Part shown: positions 54,323-62,947 of the stretch, one piece after another | How the letters are laid out: every line of letters starts with the position of its first letter | How positions within the stretch are numbered: position 1 is the first letter of the stretch | NCBI RefSeq assembly: GCF_026723825.1 | Contig: NZ_CP113519.1 | Coordinates: 1,860,001-1,924,000, forward strand | Direction: 5' to 3' | From: Pseudomonas sp. GOM7 | GTDB lineage: Bacteria > Pseudomonadota > Gammaproteobacteria > Pseudomonadales > Pseudomonadaceae | Length of the DNA stretch: 64,000 bases | Translations under genes and position numbers: made by a program | The notes under the pieces: generated by a model | What the model was told of the DNA's origin: nothing | What the model saw: the letters and a program-made list of their open reading frames with translations, nothing else | Database searches by the model: none

Positions 54323-55636
54323 ATGTTCGGTAACCGTTTGAAAAAGGAATTGCAGGAAAGGGACGCTGAGCTGTCTCTCTACAAGCAGCTCTATCAGGGC
54401 ATCCAGGCGCAGATGATCATGCTCTCCATCGACCCTGCATGGCATATCGTCGAGGTCAACGACAACTTCGCCCGTTTCGTCGGCTATACTCCCGAGCAAC
54501 TCAAGGGTCGCCCGCTCAGCGATATCGTGCCGAGCTACGTCAAGGATCTGCCCTGCTTCAAGAACCTCAGTGCAGCCATAGGCTCCGGTCGTTCGGTGAG
54601 CGATCGCTACCGTTTCCTGCGCAATGACGGTGCGCTGGTGTGGATTCAAGCCTGCTGGCAACCCGTGGCGGACGAGCGTGGCGCGGTGCGCCACGTTCAG
54701 TGCGTGGGCAGTGACGTGACCGAGAGCATGAACAAGGCGCGCGAGAATGAGGATTTCATTAACGCTCTGATGCGTTCCACGGCGGTGATCGAGTTCGACC
54801 TCAAGGGGCATGTGCTCAAGGCCAACCAGGCGTTCCTCGACACCATGGGCTATAGCCTGCAACAGATCCAGGGCAAGCATCACCGCATATTCTGCGAGCC
54901 GCAGGAGTCCTCCTCCGCGGAGTACGCCCAGTTCTGGGAGCGACTCAACCGTGGTGAGTTCGTCGCCGGGCGCTTCAAGCGCGTGGACAGCCATGGCCGG
55001 GTGGTCTGGTTGGAGGCCACCTACAATCCGGTGCACGATACGCAGAATCGCTTGTACAAGATGGTCAAGTTCGCCACGGTGATCACCGACCAGGTCAACC
55101 GCGAGCAGGAGGTCAACGACGCCGCCGAGACCGCTTACGGCATTTCCCAGCAGACCGACAGCAATGCCCAGCGCGGTGCCCAGGTGGTGACCGAGACGGT
55201 GCAGACCATGCAGCGCATTTCCCAGGAAATGACCGCGGCCAGCGAGGGCATCGAGGCGCTGGGCAAGCAGTCGATCCTCATCAGCACCATGGTGCAGACC
55301 ATCGGCGGTATCGCCCAGCAGACCAACCTGCTGGCACTCAATGCGGCCATCGAGGCGGCGCGGGCGGGCGAACAGGGCCGTGGCTTCGCCGTGGTGGCCG
55401 ACGAGGTGCGCCAACTCGCCAGCCGCACCAGCAAGGCCACCGAAGAAATCGTCGGCGTGGTGCAGGACAACCAGAAGCTGGTGGACGCCGCCGTGAGCAA
55501 CATGGTCAGCAGTCGCGCCCAGGCCGAAGCGGGCCTGGAACTGGCCAACCAGGCCGGTGACGTGATCGTGGAAATCCGCCAGGGCGCCAAGCAAGTGCTG
55601 GGCGCCGTGGAGCGCTTCGCCAGCCAGTTGAAATAG
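54323..55636 (+). CDS. cytoplasmic PAS-PAS-MCP receptor, BdlA-like
   Basis: A 437-residue soluble receptor with two PAS domains (about 25-145 and 150-270) and an MCP signalling domain. [20 protein letters not shown] and [20 protein letters not shown] open the PAS repeats; [20 protein letters not shown] marks the signalling tip. No membrane segment. P. aeruginosa BdlA (biofilm dispersal) has this architecture. Start at 54323 with GGAG upstream. Confidence 0.92.
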   Translation: MFGNRLKKELQERDAELSLYKQLYQGIQAQMIMLSIDPAWHIVEVNDNFARFVGYTPEQLKGRPLSDIVPSYVKDLPCFKNLSAAIGSGRSVSDRYRFLRNDGALVWIQACWQPVADERGAVRHVQCVGSDVTESMNKARENEDFINALMRSTAVIEFDLKGHVLKANQAFLDTMGYSLQQIQGKHHRIFCEPQESSSAEYAQFWERLNRGEFVAGRFKRVDSHGRVVWLEATYNPVHDTQNRLYKMVKFATVITDQVNREQEVNDAAETAYGISQQTDSNAQRGAQVVTETVQTMQRISQEMTAASEGIEALGKQSILISTMVQTIGGIAQQTNLLALNAAIEAARAGEQGRGFAVVADEVRQLASRTSKATEEIVGVVQDNQKLVDAAVSNMVSSRAQAEAGLELANQAGDVIVEIRQGAKQVLGAVERFASQLK

Positions 55637-55657
55637 CCTGCCTTTCAAGGACAAGCC

Positions 55658-56188
55658 ATGAAGTACTGTGCGTTTCTGCGCGGCGTCAATGTAAGGGGCA
55701 CCACCATGAAAATGGCGGATGTCTGTCAGGTATTCGTCGACGCCGGGATGGAGGCGGTCAGTTCCGTACTGGCTTCTGGAAACATCGTCTTCACGTCGGC
55801 TGAACAGGCTGAAGCATCGAGGCGGGTTCTTGAAAACGCCATGGCGCAGCGGTTTGCCTATAAGGCCTTCCTGTTCGTCAAGTCTCGGCAGGAAATAGAA
55901 AGCCTCCGTGACGGCAATCCTTTTGTGCAGAAGGATGAGCTTCATGTCTATGCCTTTGTCGGCAATGCGGACATAGCACAAGTGCTGATGCAGGAATTCG
56001 ATGCGGCCTCCAAAGCGGAGCACGAGGAGGCTGCCATCGTGAACAATGTCTTCTATTGGCAGGTGCCGAAAGGCAATACCCTGGATTCTGCTTTCGGCAA
56101 AATCCTGGGCAGAAAAAGTCTCAAGGACCGCTTCACCAGCCGCAACATCAATACCTTCGAGAAGGTCCTCAAGAAGATGGGGAAATAG
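55658..56188 (+). CDS. DUF1697 family protein
   Basis: A 176-residue protein: MKYCAFLRGVNVRGTTMKMA is the DUF1697 signature, and FKFTSAEQ-like LASGNIVFTSAEQAE matches. No membrane segment. Function unknown. Its base composition is lower in GC than the surrounding genes by eye, which suggests recent transfer. It follows the BdlA-like gene by 21 bp. Confidence 0.87.
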   Translation: MKYCAFLRGVNVRGTTMKMADVCQVFVDAGMEAVSSVLASGNIVFTSAEQAEASRRVLENAMAQRFAYKAFLFVKSRQEIESLRDGNPFVQKDELHVYAFVGNADIAQVLMQEFDAASKAEHEEAAIVNNVFYWQVPKGNTLDSAFGKILGRKSLKDRFTSRNINTFEKVLKKMGK

Positions 56189-56190
56189 AA

Positions 56191-56215
56191 AAAGGCTTCT
56201 GGAGCCAGAGGCTTT
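56191..56215 (+). terminator. hairpin after DUF1697 gene
   Basis: AGGCTTCT and AGAGGCTT pair with wobbles around GGAGCC; A run before and TTTA after suggest a weak Rho-independent terminator. The 56,216-56,553 gap shows no other gene. Confidence 0.45.
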
Positions 56216-56553
56216 ACCCCGGCACTCTTCTGAACGGCTCTCAGCCGTCGCCGACCGATACCCCATATTGGGTGCTTGACCTCGAGTCGACTTCAACCGG
56301 CAGTCTTGGCCTGACACTTTTGGAGGTAAGGACTGCCTCCTCGTGCTGGGGGCGCAATGCAGACACTGCTGAGGCCATCTGGCCTTTGGCCTGGGTCTGT
56401 ACCTGGGTGTCATTATTTTGTCTTTTTGCCTGAGGGGAAGGCCGTACCTGGCCAGCTCCGGCAAAAAGTTGGCGAAATGGTGGCTATGCTTCATCCGTCG
56501 CGGTCAGGGTATGGGTCTGTATGACTGCATGGAAAGCGGGGAGGGGATAGATC

Positions 56554-58632
56554 ATGGAGCCGTTTCGTATCGGTATCACGATGGCTGGGGCCATCTCGGC
56601 AGGGGCTTACAGCGCCGGTGTGCTGGATTTTCTGCTGTATGCGCTGGACGAGTGGCAGCAGGCCAAGGACAAGGGCGAAGCGGTGCCCGAGCATGAGGTC
56701 GTGGTAACGGTCATCTCCGGCGCCTCGGCCGGAGCAATGACCGGGGCACTGGCCCTGCCGGCACTGGCCGAGGGCTTCAAGCCCGGCTGGCAGAATTACC
56801 CCGAGCTGGGCCGGGTCGACTACAGCCTGCCGCGCCTCTACCAGGCCTGGGTTCGCTTGCCCAGTTTCGTCGCGCCGAAGGGCGGGCCGGATCTGCTGGG
56901 GCTTGCGGATCTCAAGCGCACTGACGAGAACAAGAAGCCCTTGCCGGTGCAATCGCTGCTCGACAGCAGCGTGCTCGATGGCATCGTCGACAAGACCTTC
57001 CTCGGGCTCGGCCAGCTCGCCGAGCCACGGCCCTATATCGCCCAGGGTCTGCATCTGTTCATGACCCATACCAACCTGCGCGGTGTGCCCTATGAAGCGC
57101 ACTTCCAGGGGGGCGCACAGGGGCAGCCGGGCTATCCGATGCGGTTGCACGCGGATCGGGTGCACTACCGGCTCGAGGGCCTGGGCAGTACGCCGGTAGC
57201 GAGCCCCTGGGCCGACAATGAGTGCCTCGAGCGCTTCACCCTGTCCGTGCATCAGTTGCAGGGTATGCAAGGCAGGCTGCCGGATGAGTGGCAGAGGTAT
57301 GCCGCTGCGGCACTGGGCTCTGGCGCCTTCCCTGTTGGCCTCAGTGCCCGCAGTATCAGCGGGCAGACCTATCATGAGCACGCAAAGCGCAGTTGGCCGC
57401 TGGTCAGCTTGTACAGGCCGGGGGCTTCGCCGCGCCTGGAGCCGAGCTTCCCCGAGCAATTGAAGGGGCCGGACAACCCGCCCATCTCCTATGTCACGGT
57501 CGACGGCGGAGTGCTGAACAACGAGCCCTTCGAGCTGGCCCGCTGGACCCTGATGGAGAACCCACCTCGTTCCAACCCACGCACCGAGGATGGGGGCGAG
57601 TGCGTCGATCGTGCGGTGATCATGATTGACCCCTTTCCCGAAGCCGATCCGTACCCGCTGACCGATGCGTTGGATCTGAGCCTCATGTCGGTCATCGGCA
57701 AGATCCTGCCGGCCATGAAGAGTCAGGCGCGCTGCAAGCTGGATGAGATCGTCGCGGCCATGGAGCTGTCCTACAGCCGTTTCCTCATTGCTCCGCGTCG
57801 CTATGACGAACAGGGCAACGCGCAACGCTACGGCATTGCCTGTGGCCTGCTGGGGGGCTTCGGCGGGTTTCTCAGCGAACGCTTTCGCGCCCACGATTAC
57901 CAACTCGGTCGGCTCAATTGTCAGCGCTTTCTGATGGAGTATTTCGCTCTGCCCGAGTCTTATCAGGTCGTGCAGCAAGGTTACGACTGCCTGAAGGCGT
58001 CGCACCTCAAAGGCTTTAGCTGCAGCCCAGGCGGGGTGGCCTCGCGGCCGCTGATTCCGCTGGTGGGCGCGGCGGTATCGCCGATCCAGCCACTGCCCTG
58101 GCCCAGGGTGCTGCGCAGCGAGGTCGAGGAAGTGGTGGCCAAGGCTATGGTGCGCGCCAATGTGCTGGTGCCGCAGCTATTGCGCCAGCAGGTGAGCAAA
58201 CCGTTGGTAAAAGGGCTGATGCGGCTGGCCTGGTCCATCTGGGGCAAGGGCGGCGTCGAGGACATGATCCGCTTCACCCTGCTCAGCGAACTGCTGACAC
58301 GCGATCAACTGATGAGCCTCAGGGGCAGCGTGCCGCACAAGCTCAACGAAGAAGAGCGCACGCTGCTGGCGGCACTCTGCTCGCCGGCCCATGACCTGCG
58401 TACCGTCGATGGCCTGGTGGCGGAGACCCGGCTGGACAGGCAGCAGGTGCTGCTGTTTCTCGAGCGCCGTGCCGACATGCTCTGGCGCGGGCCCAAGACC
58501 CAGGGCGGGCGCCGAACCTACACCATCGACGAGCGGCGGCCAGGCTTGCAGCGCAGGCTGGTGATCCTGCGCAAGTTGACGGAGCTGACCAACGGCAAGC
58601 TGGAGATCGATCTGCCCAACGATGAGCTTTAA
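56554..58632 (+). CDS. large patatin-like phospholipase with C-terminal winged-helix-like part
   Basis: A 692-residue protein. The patatin core shows the oxyanion GAISAGAYSAGV near residues 12-23, the nucleophile elbow GASAG (Ser58), and the DGG motif (Asp317), so the Ser-Asp dyad is intact. The spacing between them is longer than usual. The C-terminal segment about 560-660 (RTVDGLVAETRLDRQQVLLF then GGRRTYTI) looks like a winged helix. It could act on phospholipids or other esters. No signal peptide. Not next to obvious defence genes. Function is not known. Confidence 0.82.
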   Translation: MEPFRIGITMAGAISAGAYSAGVLDFLLYALDEWQQAKDKGEAVPEHEVVVTVISGASAGAMTGALALPALAEGFKPGWQNYPELGRVDYSLPRLYQAWVRLPSFVAPKGGPDLLGLADLKRTDENKKPLPVQSLLDSSVLDGIVDKTFLGLGQLAEPRPYIAQGLHLFMTHTNLRGVPYEAHFQGGAQGQPGYPMRLHADRVHYRLEGLGSTPVASPWADNECLERFTLSVHQLQGMQGRLPDEWQRYAAAALGSGAFPVGLSARSISGQTYHEHAKRSWPLVSLYRPGASPRLEPSFPEQLKGPDNPPISYVTVDGGVLNNEPFELARWTLMENPPRSNPRTEDGGECVDRAVIMIDPFPEADPYPLTDALDLSLMSVIGKILPAMKSQARCKLDEIVAAMELSYSRFLIAPRRYDEQGNAQRYGIACGLLGGFGGFLSERFRAHDYQLGRLNCQRFLMEYFALPESYQVVQQGYDCLKASHLKGFSCSPGGVASRPLIPLVGAAVSPIQPLPWPRVLRSEVEEVVAKAMVRANVLVPQLLRQQVSKPLVKGLMRLAWSIWGKGGVEDMIRFTLLSELLTRDQLMSLRGSVPHKLNEEERTLLAALCSPAHDLRTVDGLVAETRLDRQQVLLFLERRADMLWRGPKTQGGRRTYTIDERRPGLQRRLVILRKLTELTNGKLEIDLPNDEL

Positions 58633-58640
58633 GCCCGGGC

Positions 58641-60650
58641 TCAGTGGCTGTAGCCCGGCTTCTGGCGGATGGTCTTGAGCAGGTCGTCCGGGCTGATATG
58701 GCCGACCACCTGAGTGGCGGCGCTGCCCGGTTGCGGCAGGTCGAGGATGTGCCCCTTCATCTTGCCGATCACGTGCATCTCGCAGGGCTTGCAGTCGAAC
58801 TTCAGGGTCAGCACCTCATCGCCGTGCACCAACTGCATCGGCGCCACCTTGGTGCGCACGCCGGTCACACCCTTGGCCTGCTTCGGGCACAGGTTGAAGG
58901 AGAAGCGCAGGCAGTGCTTGGTGATCATCACCGGTACTTCGCCGGCTTCCTCGTGCGCTTCGTAGGCGGCGTCGATCAGTTGCACGCCATGGCGATGGTA
59001 GAAGTCGCGGGCCTTCTGGTTGTAGACGTTGTAGAGGAACGACAGGTGCGATTCCGGGTACACCGGCGCCGGGTCGCTCTCGGCCTTGCGGCGGCCACGC
59101 GGGTGCGCGGCGACGCGGGCCTCGGTGAGCTTGTCGATGGCCTCGCGGCGCAGCGCCTTGAGTTGCGAGTTGGGCACGAAGAACGCCTGCGGTGCATCGA
59201 GGGTCACACCCTGGGCGTGGTAGATGGTGGTGCCGAGCTGGGTGAGCAGGTCGCGCAGGCCATCGAGCGCCTGTTCCGGCTTGTTGGCCGCGCCGAACGG
59301 GCCGTGCAGGGCGACCTCGACGCTGATGCCTTCTTCGCTGGTGGCGGTGAGCTTGAGTGCATCTTCACGTAGCTCGGCCTTCCAGCTCAGGCCAATACGG
59401 CGTTCGGCGCTGGTGCGTTGCAGCGCTTGCTGCCAGTTATGGTCGAGGTTGCGGCTCAGCGGGTGATTCGGGCGCAGGCGCAGCAGCCCTTCGGGCATCT
59501 CGTTGGGCTCGACGCGGTAGCGGTAGCGCTTCTCGCCGTCTTCCTCGAACTCACCCTTGAGTTCGCAGATGTTGGCGCGAAAGCCCACCACCTCGCGCTT
59601 GACCAGCACGTTGAGGCCGTCGCCGTTGGACAGCGGCTCATGGGTGACGGCGATCAGGTCGTGCTTGTTGACCTTCTCCACATGCCCGACCGGCAGGCCG
59701 GTAAAGGTGGGTGAGTCGAAGGCGCCGATGTCCACCTTGCGCTCGGTGACGAAGTAGTCGGTGCTGCCACGGTGGAAGGTCTTGTCCGGGTCGGGCACGA
59801 AGAAGTGCGCGGTGCGGCCGCTGGAAGCGCGGGCCAGGTCCGGGCGGTCTTCGAGGATGGCGTCGAGTTCGCGGCGGTAGTGGGCGGTGATGTTCTTCAC
59901 GTAAGCCACGTCCTTGTAGCGCCCCTCGATCTTGAACGAGCGCACGCCGGCCTCGACCAGGGCGCGCAGGTTGGCGCTCTGGTTGTTGTCCTTCATCGAC
60001 AGCAGGTGTTTTTCGTAGGCGATCACCCCGCCTTTCTCGTCCTTGAGGGTGTAGGGCAGGCGACAGGCCTGGGAACAGTCGCCACGGTTGGCGCTGCGCC
60101 CGGTCTGCGCATGGGAAATGTTGCACTGGCCGGAGAAGGCCACGCATAGCGCGCCGTGGATGAAGAACTCGATGGCCGCGTCGGTGGCGTCACTGATGGC
60201 GCGGATTTCCTGCAGGTTCAGCTCGCGCGCCAGCACTAGCTGGGAGAAACCGGCCTGGTCGAGGAATTTCGCCCGTGCCAGGGTGCGGATATCGGTCTGG
60301 GTGCTGGCATGCAGCTCGATGGGCGGAATGTCCAGCTCCATCACCCCCATGTCCTGCACGATCAGCGCATCCACCCCCGCGTCGTAAAGCTGGTGGATCA
60401 GCGCGCGCGCCGGCTCCAGCTCGTCGTCATGCAGGATGGTGTTGAGGGTGGTGAAAATGCGCGCGTGGTAGCGGCGGGCGAATTCCACCAGCCTGGCGAT
60501 ATCGCTCACCTCGTTGCAGGCATTGTGCCGTGCGCCGAAGCTGGGGCCGCCGATATAGACGGCGTCGGCGCCATGCAGGATGGCCTCGCGGGCGATCTCG
60601 ACATCGCGGGCAGGGCTGAGCAGTTCCAGGTGGTGCTTGGGCAAGGACAT
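58641..60650 (-). CDS. rlhA: 23S rRNA C2501 hydroxylase-type U32 protein RlhA
   Basis: A 669-residue U32 peptidase-family protein. LELLSPARDVEIAREAILHG and ADAVYIGGPSFGARHNA match the RlhA/TrhP group. Cysteines in CVAFSGQCN and GDCSQACR, later FNLCPKQAKG and CKPCEMHV, fit an Fe-S cluster. Length is that of RlhA (about 650), not TrhP (about 450). It is thought to hydroxylate C2501 of 23S rRNA. The gene is convergent with the patatin gene. Confidence 0.93.
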   Translation of the reverse strand: MSLPKHHLELLSPARDVEIAREAILHGADAVYIGGPSFGARHNACNEVSDIARLVEFARRYHARIFTTLNTILHDDELEPARALIHQLYDAGVDALIVQDMGVMELDIPPIELHASTQTDIRTLARAKFLDQAGFSQLVLARELNLQEIRAISDATDAAIEFFIHGALCVAFSGQCNISHAQTGRSANRGDCSQACRLPYTLKDEKGGVIAYEKHLLSMKDNNQSANLRALVEAGVRSFKIEGRYKDVAYVKNITAHYRRELDAILEDRPDLARASSGRTAHFFVPDPDKTFHRGSTDYFVTERKVDIGAFDSPTFTGLPVGHVEKVNKHDLIAVTHEPLSNGDGLNVLVKREVVGFRANICELKGEFEEDGEKRYRYRVEPNEMPEGLLRLRPNHPLSRNLDHNWQQALQRTSAERRIGLSWKAELREDALKLTATSEEGISVEVALHGPFGAANKPEQALDGLRDLLTQLGTTIYHAQGVTLDAPQAFFVPNSQLKALRREAIDKLTEARVAAHPRGRRKAESDPAPVYPESHLSFLYNVYNQKARDFYHRHGVQLIDAAYEAHEEAGEVPVMITKHCLRFSFNLCPKQAKGVTGVRTKVAPMQLVHGDEVLTLKFDCKPCEMHVIGKMKGHILDLPQPGSAATQVVGHISPDDLLKTIRQKPGYSH

Positions 60651-60795
60651 GGTGTTTTTTCTTTATCAGGCGACACGGGCAAGGGGCGCATTGTAGCGGG
60701 CGGCGGCGGTGAGGGCACTCGCCAGATGCCGGGCGGCTGGCAATACGCGCCGATGCAGTTACAGTAGCGACTTTTTTTCAGACGGAGGTGTGGCG

Positions 60796-61440
60796 ATGGA
60801 CAACAGAGGCTTGGAGAAGCTCGATCAGTGGCTGCTCAAGTACGGCAACGATCACTCGATCCTGTCCGCCAGTGAGCTGGATGGCTTCTTCGCCGCCATC
60901 GTCTCCGCCCCGCGCCAGGTCGCGCCGGCCGTCTGGTACTCGGCCATCTGGGCCGACCAGCCGCCGCAATGGCCCAGCGACAAGGAAGGCGAGCGCTTCA
61001 TGAAGCTGGCCGTCGAGCTGATGAGCGAGGCGGCCTACATGCTTGCCGAGGAGCCCGACGACTACGAGGCGATCTTCCTCGCCGACGACAACGGCAAGGG
61101 CGAGAAGCTGATCGTTTCCGAGTGGTGTGCGGGCTACCTGCGCGGCGCCGCGGTGGCCGGTTGGCTGGAGGCGGCGCTGCCCGACTCGGTTGCCGTGGCC
61201 TTGAATCTGATCATCCTGCACGGCGATGAAAGCAGTAGCGAGACGCTCAAGGCCATGTCGGATGCCGAATACGACGCCTGCACGGCGATGATCGAACCCG
61301 CCGCCGTCGAGCTCTACCAGTACTGGCAGCAGAACCTGGATCCCTTGCTGCCGGTACGCCGCGAAGAGGCCAAGGTCGGCCGCAACGACCCCTGCACCTG
61401 CGGCAGTGGCAAGAAATACAAGCAGTGCTGCATGCCTTGA
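60796..61440 (+). CDS. YecA/UPF0149-type protein with SEC-C zinc motif
   Basis: A 214-residue protein: UPF0149 domain about 1-185 ([18 protein letters not shown], then [14 protein letters not shown]) and a C-terminal SEC-C motif, [20 protein letters not shown]. The SEC-C part binds Zn and may dock on the ribosome, as in SecA and YecA. ACGGAGGTGTGGCG precedes the start. It stands alone. Confidence 0.9.
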   Translation: MDNRGLEKLDQWLLKYGNDHSILSASELDGFFAAIVSAPRQVAPAVWYSAIWADQPPQWPSDKEGERFMKLAVELMSEAAYMLAEEPDDYEAIFLADDNGKGEKLIVSEWCAGYLRGAAVAGWLEAALPDSVAVALNLIILHGDESSSETLKAMSDAEYDACTAMIEPAAVELYQYWQQNLDPLLPVRREEAKVGRNDPCTCGSGKKYKQCCMP

Positions 61441-61519
61441 GTCGAGGGCGGTTGCTCAGTGATTGCCGAGTCGAACCTGCGCCGTAATCGCCTGCCTGCG
61501 TGATCGTTTGAAGCAGAGC

Positions 61520-61672
61520 GCGCAAAAGCTGGCCCTCTCCTTCGGGTTGCGCGGCAAGTTGCGCCATGCGTCGTTGCGGGATTTGGCAAGGGAACGACCA
61601 TCCATCCCGCGCCTAGCCCGGCGCAATTTGGCGCAGCAACGCGGCTCGCGTCGGAACGGCAACAGACCCTAG
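61520..61672. mobile_element. decayed MITE-like element, copy E
   Basis: TTCGGGTTGCGCGGCAAGTT and the following 100 bp match the right half of copy D (49846-50116). The right end reads CGTCGGAACGGCAACAGACC then CTAG. The left end is missing or too decayed. It provides the TAG stop (minus strand, 61671-61669) of the BRO-N-like gene. Confidence 0.65.
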
Positions 61673-62139
61673 CGATCCAGCGAAACCAGTTCATTGGCTG
61701 GCTGTACGTTCAGCAACTCCGGCCGGCTGCCGAATACCTGCATCACATCGTCCATCGACAACCACCAATCGTCGTGCCACTTGAGGGCGCGCAGGCGTTT
61801 CTCGGCCATGTCCAATTGGCGGTAGCTGGGCAGGTTGGCGCTACTGAACAGGTAGGGTAGCAGGCTCTGGCAGAGCCAGGCGAACAGGCGCCTGCTACGT
61901 GCGTTGTTGCCGTTGAGGCTCAGACGTAGCAGGTTTTCCAGGTCGATCATGGCCTGCGGCGTTTCCTCGTTGCCGAACAGGATGCCCTCCGGACGGCAGT
62001 GCAACAGCAGGGCGGCATCCTCGTCGCTCAGCTCCAGGGCCTGGCAGACGGGCTGCGCGGCGAACCAGAAGCGACCATCGGCCGCGCGCTGCACGGTGAA
62101 ACGGATGTCTTCAAAAACCGGGTGGATTGGACTGGTCAT
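61669..62139 (-). CDS. BRO-N-like domain protein
   Basis: A 156-residue protein starting MTSPIHPVFEDIRFTVQRAA. FEDIRFTVQ then RFWFAAQPVCQALEL resembles the BRO-N (phage antirepressor) domain at about 8-100. The C-terminal half (DMAEKRLRALKWHDDWWLSM) has no family I can name. BRO-N proteins bind DNA and often come from phages. The stop codon is in copy E of the MITE-like family, and copy C lies upstream of the start. Confidence 0.72.
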   Translation of the reverse strand: MTSPIHPVFEDIRFTVQRAADGRFWFAAQPVCQALELSDEDAALLLHCRPEGILFGNEETPQAMIDLENLLRLSLNGNNARSRRLFAWLCQSLLPYLFSSANLPSYRQLDMAEKRLRALKWHDDWWLSMDDVMQVFGSRPELLNVQPANELVSLDR

Positions 62140-62150
62140 GGCGCCCTCCC

Positions 62151-62296
62151 TAGCAGGCTGTTGAAAAACTACCTACGTTGCCATTGCTGCGTTAAAAACA
62201 GCCTCAAAATACTCATTTACAACACGTAAACTGCGCTTTTTCGGCTGTTTTTGCCTTGCACTGGCTGCCTCGCCTACGTTTTTCAACGGCCTGCTA
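62151..62296. mobile_element. MITE-like hairpin element, copy C
   Basis: A 146-bp element with termini TAGCAGGCTGTTGAAAAAC and (reversed) TAGCAGGCCGTTGAAAAAC, one mismatch in 19. Stem AAAAACAGCC (62194-62203) / GGCTGTTTTT (62243-62252). Shares the CTCATTTACAACACGTAAAC core with A and B. It lies in the divergent gap between the BRO-N-like gene and a repressor-like gene, where it could affect their promoters. Confidence 0.8.
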
Positions 62297-62402
62297 GTGC
62301 GTGGTACAACAGCCTGTCGAATGGCGATGAAACCATGAATTTCATTTAAAATACAACTGACTGTTCAATCAAGCATGGAAGCGGAATTTAACGTCCGCCT
62401 CC

Positions 62403-62825
62403 ATGACCGAGAAAATCGAATTCGCCCAACGCCTGCGCAGTGCCATGCTCGCGGCCGGCTATCCTGATCGCCCAGCCGTGCTCGAACGTGAGTTCAACTC
62501 ACGCTATTGGGGGCGCTCCGTGACCTTTCAGGCTGTGTCGCGCTGGTTGCGTGGCGAGGCCATTCCCTCTCAGGAGAAGTTGCAGGTGCTGGCCGAGTGG
62601 CTGCGCATCGAGCCGCAGGTGCTGCGCTTTGGTGAGCAGGCCGCGCTTGCCGTGCGCGAGCAGCGCGGCCGCTGGGAGGATCCCAAGCACTATCAGGAGC
62701 GTGAGGTCATCGAGGCCTTTCTGGCGCTGCCGCCCGTGCAGCGCAAGGTGGCGCGCGAGGTGGTGATGGCCTTGGCCGTGGCGGCCAAGGTCGATAGCGG
62801 GAAGAAGCCTGGCGGCAAGGGCTGA
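62403..62825 (+). CDS. phage-repressor-like helix-turn-helix protein
   Basis: A 140-residue protein with an N-terminal HTH-like region (FAQRLRSAMLAAGYPDRPAV then FQAVSRWLRGEAIPSQEKLQ). It lacks the C-terminal protease-like part of LexA/CI. Its arrangement opposite a BRO-N gene recalls phage immunity modules, but no other phage gene is near. The C-terminal Lys/Gly tail is short. It probably regulates transcription. Confidence 0.78.
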   Translation: MTEKIEFAQRLRSAMLAAGYPDRPAVLEREFNSRYWGRSVTFQAVSRWLRGEAIPSQEKLQVLAEWLRIEPQVLRFGEQAALAVREQRGRWEDPKHYQEREVIEAFLALPPVQRKVAREVVMALAVAAKVDSGKKPGGKG

Positions 62826-62841
62826 GCGTTCCTCAAACCTG

Positions 62842-62930
62842 TGTAGGCGCGAATGTGTTCGCGATCATGGCCGGGCACCGGGCCAAAGCCTGTCGCGAAT
62901 AAAGGCTAGGCGTCCCCTTCGCTCCTACAG
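62842..62930. repeat. REP-like repeat (CGCGAA/TTCGCG)
   Basis: CGCGAA (62848-62853) and TTCGCG (62858-62863) pair; TGTAGG starts it and CCTACA ends it. The same kind of unit lies at 4601-4635. It lies between convergent genes. Confidence 0.6.
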
Positions 62931-62947
62931 TGGCAAAAAGCCTAGCC

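Noticed and set aside
54245..56494. 749-codon minus-strand frame opposite the BdlA-like gene
   Set aside because: Antisense to a receptor with clear PAS and MCP motifs; no ribosome site.
56554..58632. CBASS effector (CapV-type patatin)
   Set aside because: Protein is far longer than CapV and no cyclic-nucleotide synthase or ubiquitin-like genes are near.
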